Shown here: piece by piece, positions 1-5,463 of the stretch | Numbering within the stretch: the stretch's first letter is position 1 | Layout of the letters: each line of letters starts with the position of its first letter | NCBI GenBank assembly: GCA_028293405.1 | Contig: JAQGOW010000210.1 | Location: forward strand, 1 to 5,463 | Direction: 5' to 3' | Length of the DNA: 5,463 nt | Source of the DNA: Verrucomicrobiales bacterium | Lineage (GTDB): Bacteria > Verrucomicrobiota > Verrucomicrobiia > Limisphaerales > Palsa-1400 | Program-made: the position numbers and the translations under genes | Notes under the pieces: model-generated | What the model was told of the DNA's origin: nothing | What the model saw: only the letters and a program-made list of their open reading frames with translations | Databases searched by the model: none

Positions 1-1488
1 CGTAATTTTGAAAACCGAATTGGCATTGGTCGGATTGGTTCCCGCGACATACTCCTGCTGGTTGATCATCCCATCGCCGTCCGAATCCAGATTGTCGGCG
101 CTGCCATCGGACGGCAGGTTGTAAAACGCCAGCCAGGTGTGAAACGCCTCGGCCTGCGTCTGAAACGTGAAGCGCGCAACCGTCGAGGTTACTGACAACC
201 CGTATCCCCAAATCGCACCGGTGTAATTTTCCGTAGAGGTCGTGGCGATTCCCGACTGGACTCGCACATCTACCGTGCCGGAGCCCGCGGGCGCAACGGC
301 GGTCAGATGGCCATCGTCACTGACGCTCGTCGGCACCTGATTGGTCCCGAACCAGACAGTTAACCGGCCTGCCGCTCCAGAGAAATTCTGGTCGGTGATC
401 GAGACCGATGTTCCCGCCACGCCTTGCATCGGGTTAACGGACGTCACGACTGGGCGGAGATCTACCACCTCAAAATTTGTGAACCAAAGACTTTTCAGCC
501 CACGGACGGTATCCTGGATGTCGTTGTCGTTCCAGGTTAGGGCAAACCCGTTGGTCGCGTTGACCGAGTAACTGGCGCCGTTGATGAAGAAAGCCGATCC
601 ATTATCAGCAACGATCAGTCCATAATCTTTCAATGCCTGGGCAACAATGCGGGTTTGCGGGTTGAGTGAGGAGATGTCCACGTTGGCTTTCAAGCGAAAC
701 CGCGCACCCATCGGGGGTTGAATGGCTCTGTTGGTGTTCGAATTTGCGATGTGTGAGCCGGGATAAATAAATTGATTCAGGATAATTGAGTTTGGGAGCG
801 TGAACCGGAGCGCATGATAAATACCGCCTTGTCCTCCTTGCGCCACCGGCAACGCCTCGTCTGGCCTCGCAAGCCCGGCAAGGATCGAAAGTCCCGCTGC
901 ATCCGCGGACGTCAACTGTAACGGTCGGAAATAATTGCTGGTCATGGTCCAAAACGTTTCGCTGTCCGCGTGCCACTTGCCATCCGCATTTTCCGACGGG
1001 CGTGACGCGCGATAAAATTCGTAGGCCAGATTATTGTCCTCATCATAAAGCAGCAGATGTGAATCGCCGCGATTGTTGAGGCCGACCGTTGGAGCAGTCT
1101 GCAAATCGCCTTCCAGCACGGCGTTGGCAGGAATCGGTGCGTCGATCAAATCGCTGTCGTTCGAATACAGATTAATTACAACGTGGACCTTCGGCGTAGA
1201 ATTGCCGTGAACGACGTTGTAAGGAATGCCGTACAAATCAGTGTTAGAAAGCCGTTGATCCTGCGCGAAGTCGGGGTGCAGATGACCGTTTCCGAATTTA
1301 TTAACGATGTTGCTTATGATCACGCCGGAATTGGTCATGACAGGTGCCTGGGAAATCTTTTGGTTCCAGGGATAATCGGAGGGAAATAGATTCGAACCTA
1401 GTAGAGCACCAAAAGCTGGGAGAATTTGCGCGGCTAAGACGCAGACTAACAGAAAGCTTAAAACATAAATTCGTCTTGGACGGAGCAT
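1..1488 (-). CDS. Secreted protein with uncharacterised domain, IPT/TIG-like fold and EF-hand-like loop (3' end cut off)
   Basis: An uninterrupted minus-strand frame runs from an ATG at 1488-1486 to the left edge, giving 496 residues without a stop. Residues 1-27 form a Sec signal peptide: basic RPRR, a hydrophobic core, and probable cleavage after PAFG. There is no lipobox. Residues about 38-325 form one conserved-looking domain with blocks such as YPWNQ (39-43), YGIPYNVV (86-93), GDSHLLLYDED (141-151), KWHADS (171-176), TSADAAGL (193-200), PPMGARFRLKANVDIS (258-273) and ALKDYGLIVADNGS (285-298). I recall the same blocks in unannotated secreted proteins of several soil phyla and know no function for them. 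Residues about 346-423 (PVVTSVNP...GVAGTSVSI...V.FG) resemble an IPT/TIG immunoglobulin-like domain. Residues 468-479 fit a calcium-binding EF-hand loop with D468, D470, D472, N476 and E479. An export or cell-surface role is inferred. The C-terminus lies outside the window. No clear Shine-Dalgarno precedes the ATG; it was chosen because the signal peptide begins there and no ATG lies upstream before the stop near 1635. Confidence 0.88.
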   Translation of the reverse strand, partial: MLRPRRIYVLSFLLVCVLAAQILPAFGALLGSNLFPSDYPWNQKISQAPVMTNSGVIISNIVNKFGNGHLHPDFAQDQRLSNTDLYGIPYNVVHGNSTPKVHVVINLYSNDSDLIDAPIPANAVLEGDLQTAPTVGLNNRGDSHLLLYDEDNNLAYEFYRASRPSENADGKWHADSETFWTMTSNYFRPLQLTSADAAGLSILAGLARPDEALPVAQGGQGGIYHALRFTLPNSIILNQFIYPGSHIANSNTNRAIQPPMGARFRLKANVDISSLNPQTRIVAQALKDYGLIVADNGSAFFINGASYSVNATNGFALTWNDNDIQDTVRGLKSLWFTNFEVVDLRPVVTSVNPMQGVAGTSVSITDQNFSGAAGRLTVWFGTNQVPTSVSDDGHLTAVAPAGSGTVDVRVQSGIATTSTENYTGAIWGYGLSVTSTVARFTFQTQAEAFHTWLAFYNLPSDGSADNLDSDGDGMINQQEYVAGTNPTNANSVFKIT

Positions 1489-1494
1489 CCCGTG

Positions 1495-1520
1495 AATATA
1501 ACCAAAAAACGATGTATCAA
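1495..1520 (-). promoter_or_regulatory. Possible promoter of the secreted-protein gene
   Basis: On the minus strand TATATT (1500-1495, one mismatch to TATAAT) lies six bases before the ATG. TTGATA (1520-1515, one mismatch to TTGACA) lies upstream. The spacer is only 14 bp, shorter than the usual 16-18. If the -10 element is real, transcription would start at or next to the ATG, giving a leaderless message, which would fit the missing Shine-Dalgarno. Seen by eye only. Confidence 0.3.
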
Positions 1521-1693
1521 AAACATCCACCCTGCCGAAAGGAGCACCGTTAATGCCATTATCCAGATTGATTCGAGCCCGCGACCAGTTGCGTTGACCG
1601 TTGCAAACATGCCGACGAACAGTCTCCCGTTGTTACGAATGTTGACGGTAACAGCGACGGCATCAAGGCGGTCGACACGGTCGCTTATGAGCG

Positions 1694-1719
1694 GAAAAAT
1701 TAGAAATCGCACGAAGCGA
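1694..1719 (-). terminator. Weak terminator-like hairpin after the tRNA
   Basis: Downstream of the tRNA on the minus strand, TCGC and GCGA (1719-1716 and 1710-1707) can pair around a five-base loop. A T-rich stretch follows (1706-1694). A four-pair stem is short for an intrinsic terminator, so this is a tentative call based mainly on its position 11 bases past the CCA end. Confidence 0.22.
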
Positions 1720-1729
1720 AAGGGGAAAG

Positions 1730-1806
1730 TGGTGCACCCAGATGGAGTTGAACCATCAACCTTCTGATCCGTAGTCAGATGCTCTATCCAATTGAGCTAT
1801 GGGTGC
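1730..1806 (-). tRNA. tRNA-Arg(ACG), CCA end encoded
   Basis: The minus strand folds into a full 77-nt cloverleaf. The acceptor stem is GCACCCA with TGGGTGC, the D stem is GCTC with GAGC, the anticodon stem is TCTGA with TCAGA, the variable region is AGGTT, and the T stem is GATGG with CCATC around the loop TTCAACT. The anticodon loop CTACGGA gives anticodon ACG at 1772-1770, reading CGN arginine codons; in bacteria A34 of this tRNA is normally deaminated to inosine by TadA. The 3' end is discriminator A followed by genomic CCA. All stems pair perfectly, so the gene looks functional. It stands alone, divergent from the kinase operon. Confidence 0.97.
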
Positions 1807-1822
1807 ACCCAGAGCTTTGAAA

Positions 1823-1849
1823 CGTATAGAGCAACCGCCGATTGCGCAA
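1823..1849 (-). promoter_or_regulatory. Possible promoter of the tRNA-Arg gene
   Basis: TATACG (1828-1823) shares four of six bases with the -10 consensus and lies 16 bases before the tRNA 5' end, which predicts a short leader of about ten bases, as expected for a tRNA gene. TTGCGC (1849-1844) could be the -35 element, but the spacer is only 15 bp. The placement is plausible but the match is modest. Confidence 0.33.
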
Positions 1850-1937
1850 GTCCTTTCCTGAATCCTCCCGCCCGAAAATGCATCACCTCGCAACCGGTTC
1901 AGGGAATCACTGACCTATATCTACGGGCACTCGCTTA

Positions 1938-2005
1938 GCGACAAACGGACTCCCCTCATTGTAGATTCAGGGGGCGCATATCCAGCCCTTATAGGCGTTT
2001 GTCGC
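1938..2005. repeat. Perfect 10-bp inverted repeat in the kinase leader
   Basis: GCGACAAACG (1938-1947) and its exact reverse complement CGTTTGTCGC (1996-2005) are separated by 48 bases. The right arm ends six bases before the TTG at 2012. In RNA the arms would form a stem closing off the leader next to the start region. Shorter competing pairings lie in the same stretch: TCGC-TTA-GCGA (1931-1941), TCCCCT with AGGGGG (1951-1956 and 1969-1974, one G-U pair), and GGGGGC with GCCCTT (1970-1975 and 1985-1990, two G-U pairs). The repeat is seen directly; a regulatory role is inferred. It could instead be a DNA operator or chance. Confidence 0.5.
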
Positions 2006-2011
2006 AATCGA

Positions 2012-3976
2012 TTGAAAACGACTGCAAAAAAACATTCCAAATTGTCTGTTAAGAGGGAGACGGTGTCTGGTTGCGCCGCGATTCCTCCAAACGGCAATGT
2101 GGGGTTGCGACTTAATGGTGTGGTCGAGAACGGTTCGGCTATTTGGCTGACAGAAAATATTACGCGCTTCGACCGGATGCTTTCAGCCCACGAACCGAAC
2201 GAGGCTTTCGGGCAATTTATTTTTTGCGAGTTAGCACTGGCGGTGCAAGCGCCCGCAGCGCGACTGATTGTTGTACAAAATGAGATGCCCAAACCGAAAT
2301 TGCGCGTTGCCGCCAAGTGCGGAAAAACGACCGACGTCATCAGTGCGTCGGATGAGCAGCGCATTCGCGTGTTGGTTCGCGAGAGAGCAAAGACGAGCTT
2401 GGGCGCTAAACAAAACGGCGCGAACGAGCTGACGCTGCCCGTCCTGAACGACGGCGTTCCGACCGGCCTGATGATGTTCAAGGTCTCGCATTCGCTGTCT
2501 GCTGCAGAACGGCAGTTGCTGGACCACGTGGCAGGCAGGTTCGGCGCTATACTCAAGTCGATTGAGGCAGACGTGCGCACACAACGATTGTTGCGCCAGT
2601 CTGAATCACTCACCCGCGAATTGCAGAATCAGCAGGTCTGGTTGAAACACACCAACGACGAGCTTGAAGAAAAAGCGCGGATGTTGGCGGTGCAAAAAAT
2701 CGAAATGGAGACGCGCAACCGCGAAATCGAGCAAGCGCGGCTGGCTCTGCAAGAACAAGCGCAACAATTGGCGCTGACCTCCAAATACAAATCGGAATTC
2801 CTCGCGAACATGTCGCACGAGTTGCGCACGCCGCTGAACAGCATGCTGCTGCTGGCGCGACAGTTGATGGACAATCGCGAAAAAACTTTAACGCCGAAAC
2901 AACTGGAATTTTCCAAGGTCATCCACTCTGCCGGCCAGGAATTGTTGCAGTTGGTGAACGATATTTTGGACCTCGCAAAAATCGAGGCGGGCAAGATCTC
3001 GATTGAGATTGGCGAATATACCACCGCTGATCTGCCGGAATTTTTGGAGCGCAATTTCCATTTGCTCGCGCAATCAAAGAATTTGGAGTTGAAAGTCGAA
3101 CTGCCGGACACATTGCCGCAAACCCTGCAAACCGACGCCCGTCGGCTGGAGCAGATTTTGAAGAACTTATTGTCCAATGCGCTGAAGTTTACCAAACATG
3201 GCGGGGTGACCTTGAGGGCAGAGGAAGTCGAGTCCGGTTGGCGGCCCGAAAACAACGTGCTCAACTCGGCGCCGGGTGTGATTGCTTTTTCCGTGACTGA
3301 TACCGGCATCGGCATCCCACCAGAAAAACAAAAACTAATCTTCGAAGCGTTCCAACAGGCCGACGGCAGCACCAGTCGCGAATACGGCGGCACGGGCCTC
3401 GGCCTGACGATCAGTCGCGAACTCGCGGCATTGCTCGGTGGCGAAATTCATTTGCAGAGCGAGCCCGGCAACGGAAGCACGTTTACTTTATATATTCCGC
3501 GGACAACGATCGCGCCGGTTCCTCAGACCCATGGCTTGCGCGAACGCCTGCAACGCGGCAGAACGATCGAACAACTTGCGGGTGACCCGCACGCTTCCGA
3601 GAGCTTGCGCGGTCGCTCCGCGTTGGTAGTCGATGACGATATCCGTAATATTTTCGCGCTGACCAGTCTCTTGGAACGGTTCGAAATGAAGGTCGTTTCA
3701 GCCGAGGAAGGCCAGGCGGCGCTCGACTACCTCGAATCCAACGGCTGCATCGATGTCGTGCTCATGGACATCATGATGCCGGGAATGGACGGGTTTACGG
3801 TCATTCAAAAATTGCGGCACAGCGAGCGCTTCAAACTTTTGCCAATCATCGCCGTCACCGCCAAGGCAATGAAGGGCGATCGCGAGAAATGTTTGCGCGC
3901 GGGCGCCTCTGAATACGTCACCAAACCCATCGACCCAGAACTGTTACTCAACGCGCTGAAAAAAATCCTGCAATGA
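2012..3976 (+). CDS. Soluble hybrid histidine kinase: GAF-like, coiled coil, HisKA, HATPase, receiver
   Basis: This 654-residue cytoplasmic sensor kinase should autophosphorylate on histidine and pass phosphate to its own receiver. Residues about 50-188 resemble a GAF sensory domain; its ligand is not evident. Residues about 190-258 are a charged, Glu/Gln-rich coiled coil acting as signalling helix. HisKA follows, with phosphoacceptor H269 in SHELRTPLNS. The ATPase domain (about 374-495) has the N box around N385-N389, the G1 box DTGIGI (430-435) and the G2 box GGTGLGL (459-465). After a linker of about 40 residues comes a receiver (about 535-652) with D541-D543, phosphoacceptor D586 in LMDIMMPGMDG, T616 and K638. 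All catalytic residues are present. No membrane segment or signal peptide is visible. The start is uncertain: TTG at 2012 has no Shine-Dalgarno and no in-frame ATG lies upstream, although the frame is open back to 1862. GTG at 2063 is an alternative. The stop overlaps the next gene's ATG, indicating an operon with translational coupling. Confidence 0.95.
   Translation: MKTTAKKHSKLSVKRETVSGCAAIPPNGNVGLRLNGVVENGSAIWLTENITRFDRMLSAHEPNEAFGQFIFCELALAVQAPAARLIVVQNEMPKPKLRVAAKCGKTTDVISASDEQRIRVLVRERAKTSLGAKQNGANELTLPVLNDGVPTGLMMFKVSHSLSAAERQLLDHVAGRFGAILKSIEADVRTQRLLRQSESLTRELQNQQVWLKHTNDELEEKARMLAVQKIEMETRNREIEQARLALQEQAQQLALTSKYKSEFLANMSHELRTPLNSMLLLARQLMDNREKTLTPKQLEFSKVIHSAGQELLQLVNDILDLAKIEAGKISIEIGEYTTADLPEFLERNFHLLAQSKNLELKVELPDTLPQTLQTDARRLEQILKNLLSNALKFTKHGGVTLRAEEVESGWRPENNVLNSAPGVIAFSVTDTGIGIPPEKQKLIFEAFQQADGSTSREYGGTGLGLTISRELAALLGGEIHLQSEPGNGSTFTLYIPRTTIAPVPQTHGLRERLQRGRTIEQLAGDPHASESLRGRSALVVDDDIRNIFALTSLLERFEMKVVSAEEGQAALDYLESNGCIDVVLMDIMMPGMDGFTVIQKLRHSERFKLLPIIAVTAKAMKGDREKCLRAGASEYVTKPIDPELLLNALKKILQ
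2053..2056 (+). promoter_or_regulatory. Possible ribosome binding site for an internal GTG start of the hybrid kinase
   Basis: GAGG at 2053-2056 lies six bases before an in-frame GTG at 2063-2065 (Val18 of the longer form), within the longer match AGAGGGAG. This is the only Shine-Dalgarno-like spacing near the start, and the 17 residues it would remove are basic, low in complexity and outside any domain. It therefore competes with TTG at 2012. Many bacteria of this type initiate without a Shine-Dalgarno, so the match is not decisive. Confidence 0.28.
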
Positions 3977-5463
3977 ACAACTCGATCTCAGCCAAAATTT
4001 TGTTGGTGGACGACACGCCATCCAAATTATTTTCGCTCTCCAGCCTGCTCGAAAGTGCCGGCCACCAGGTCGTGCAAGCGCGTTCCGGCAAGGAAGCGTT
4101 GCGCATTTTGCTCAAACAGGATTTTGCGCTCATCCTGCTGGACGTCTCCATGCCGGGCATGGACGGCTTTGAAACAGCGGAACTCATTCGCCAAAGAAAA
4201 AAAAACGAATATACCCCGATCATTTTCATCACCGTAATTAGCACAAGCGAAATGCACATGTTCAAGGGCTATTCACTCGGCGCAGTCGATTACATTTTTA
4301 CCCCGGTCATACCCGAAATCCTTTGCGCAAAAGTCGCCGTGTTCGTCGAATTATTCCGGCACCGTGAACAGATCAAGGACAGCGAAGAACGTTTTCGTAG
4401 CGTCACCGAGACCGCGCTCTGCGGCATTCTCACTGCGAATTGCGATGGCCGCATTGATTACGCAAACCCGAGCGTCGAACGAATGTTCGGTTACACCAAC
4501 GGCGAATTAGCAGGAAACGAATTGTCGCTGTTACTGCCGCGCAAGTTCCGGCGCATGGGACGCATCGCCAACCTGCAACCGACCCGCGTCAAACGCATGC
4601 TCGGCCGCACCTTCGTCATCAAGGCACGCAAAAAAAACGGGAAAACTTTTCCAGTGGAGTTGTCCATCGCCCGCTGGCATCGCGGCGAAAAAACATTGTT
4701 TACCGCGATGTTGCTCGATGTGACCGAACGCGAAGCCGCCCAGGAGCAAGTGCGGCGTTACACCGGTGAACTGGAAGACGCGCAGCATAAAATGATGGCG
4801 ATGATGTCGGCGCTCGAAGCTGAAGTCGCGGAGCGCAAAAATGCCGAGGAAAAGATTTTGCAGATCAGCGAGCGCGAACAACGACGTCTCGGCGAGGAAT
4901 TGCACGATGGCCTCGGCCAGACGCTCACCGGAATTTCATTCCTGACAAAGGTATTAGCAAAAAGACTTGAGGCCGAGGCGTCGCCGCAGGCCGAGGAAGC
5001 CGCGCAAATTTCTACCTACGTCAACGACGCCATTGCGCGCACGCGTGATCTTGCGCGTGGCTTTTATCCGATCGAGTTGGAAAAGAACGGCCTCATTTCA
5101 GCGCTGCACGATTTGGCCGCGCGCGAGCACACGTTGTTTGGCGTCGAATGTCAGATTTACACCGAAGTACAGTCGTTGATGCCCGACTTAAATAAGGCAG
5201 CGCAAGTCTACCGGATTGCGCAAGAAGCGATCGAAAATGCAATCAAACATGGTGAAGCGCGAAAAATTACAGTTCGGCTTGCAAAAGAAAACGGCCATGT
5301 CAATCTCACAGTACAAGATGACGGGAAAGGATTCCCGAAAGTTTTGACCAAGTCACGCGGGATGGGTTTGCAGATAATGAAGTACCGAGCAGGGATGCTG
5401 GCTGGTAGCTTTGATATCAAGCGCGGCGCTCGCAAGGGCACTGTGGTGACTTGCTCGTTTCCG
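3973..5463 (+). CDS. Receiver-PAS-HisKA_3-HATPase sensor kinase, NarX/DegS type (3' end cut off)
   Basis: The frame is open for 497 residues to the window edge. ATG at 3973 overlaps the preceding TGA by four bases, and no Shine-Dalgarno is visible, so translation is probably coupled to the upstream kinase. Residues 5-125 are a receiver with D13-D14, phosphoacceptor D57 in LLDVSMPGMDG and T87. The usual conserved lysine is threonine (T110 in DYIFTPV). Residues about 137-253 are a PAS domain, with a DGRIDYANPS strand and a KKNGKTFPVELS strand of FixL-like shape. A coiled coil (about 254-298) leads to a HisKA_3 dimerisation domain with phosphoacceptor H311 in EELHDGLGQ, the HPK7 signature. The ATPase domain has N422 in EAIENAIKHG, D449-DGKG-F454 and RGMGL (462-466), and ends near GTVVTCSFP, so only a few residues are probably missing. 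There is no membrane segment. Family knowledge says HisKA_3 kinases usually phosphorylate LuxR-type regulators; such a partner may lie just to the right. The N-terminal receiver suggests control by another kinase, most simply the upstream one. Confidence 0.95.
   Translation, partial: MNNSISAKILLVDDTPSKLFSLSSLLESAGHQVVQARSGKEALRILLKQDFALILLDVSMPGMDGFETAELIRQRKKNEYTPIIFITVISTSEMHMFKGYSLGAVDYIFTPVIPEILCAKVAVFVELFRHREQIKDSEERFRSVTETALCGILTANCDGRIDYANPSVERMFGYTNGELAGNELSLLLPRKFRRMGRIANLQPTRVKRMLGRTFVIKARKKNGKTFPVELSIARWHRGEKTLFTAMLLDVTEREAAQEQVRRYTGELEDAQHKMMAMMSALEAEVAERKNAEEKILQISEREQRRLGEELHDGLGQTLTGISFLTKVLAKRLEAEASPQAEEAAQISTYVNDAIARTRDLARGFYPIELEKNGLISALHDLAAREHTLFGVECQIYTEVQSLMPDLNKAAQVYRIAQEAIENAIKHGEARKITVRLAKENGHVNLTVQDDGKGFPKVLTKSRGMGLQIMKYRAGMLAGSFDIKRGARKGTVVTCSFP

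Noticed and set aside
605..976. Minus-strand frame of 123 codons
   Set aside because: It is an alternative frame of the secreted-protein gene; the chosen frame has the conserved motifs and continuous signal-to-EF-hand logic.
1435..1488. Lipoprotein signal in the secreted protein
   Set aside because: A cysteine (C16) sits in the hydrophobic core, but the residue before it is V, not G/A/S, so there is no lipobox.
1183..1553. Two overlapping plus-strand small frames
   Set aside because: They are antisense to the signal peptide and N-terminal domain of the secreted protein and show no domain.
1492..1767. Plus-strand open frame of 91 codons running into the tRNA
   Set aside because: Its last residues (HPDGVEPSTF) are the familiar artefact of translating the antisense of a tRNA, and nothing else in it is recognisable.
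1989..1995. Sigma-70 promoter for the kinase operon using TATAGG or TATATC (1916-1921) as -10
   Set aside because: Neither has an acceptable -35 element at the right spacing, so no plus-strand promoter is called.
1921..2613. Minus-strand open frame of 230 codons opposite the hybrid kinase
   Set aside because: Its translation has no recognisable domain and lies antisense to the GAF-like region, which has clear coding character on the plus strand.
2629..3393. Minus-strand open frame of 254 codons
   Set aside because: It is a mirror of the kinase core; the plus strand shows H, N, G1 and G2 boxes here. The Ser/Cys-rich antisense product is typical of a shadow frame.
1..5463. CRISPR array, insertion sequence, integrase or defence system
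   Set aside because: No spaced direct repeats, transposase or recombinase motifs, or terminal repeats with target duplication were found.

Overview
The window looks like chromosomal DNA from a member of the Verrucomicrobiota, probably a soil or freshwater relative of Pedosphaera. The main clue is the C-terminal part of the leftmost protein: an EF-hand-like DSDGDG loop followed by an 'EYVAGTNPTNANS' type tail, a hallmark of large secreted proteins in that phylum (also seen in Planctomycetota). Weak or absent Shine-Dalgarno sequences and a TTG-started gene fit this. The assignment rests on recalled family style, not on a search.

Layout. Positions 1-1488 (minus strand) hold the first 496 residues of a secreted protein cut by the left edge: signal peptide, a conserved domain of about 300 residues with no function known to me, an IPT/TIG-like beta sandwich and an EF-hand-like calcium loop. 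Positions 1489-1729 are intergenic, with a possible leaderless promoter for that gene. Positions 1730-1806 (minus) encode a complete tRNA-Arg(ACG) with its CCA end in the DNA. Positions 1807-2011 are the divergent intergenic region; it holds the likely tRNA promoter and, next to the kinase gene, a perfect 10-bp inverted repeat with competing shorter pairings.

Positions 2012-5463 (plus) are a two-gene signalling operon. The first gene encodes a soluble hybrid histidine kinase (GAF-like domain, long coiled coil, HisKA, HATPase, receiver). The second overlaps it by four bases (ATGA) and encodes a receiver-PAS-HisKA_3-HATPase kinase of the NarX/DegS type, open to the right edge.

How they may work together. 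Neither kinase has a membrane segment, so both should sense in the cytoplasm. The first ends in a receiver and the second begins with one, and their tight coupling suggests that the first kinase controls the second, which would then signal to a LuxR-type response regulator expected outside the window. No histidine phosphotransfer domain or DNA-binding output is encoded here. An A7 run just before the first stop codon lies so that a -1 slip would fuse the two proteins. I see no mobile element, CRISPR array or defence system. The most interesting points are the kinase-to-kinase arrangement with its possible slip fusion, the structured leader, and the uncharacterised secreted domain.
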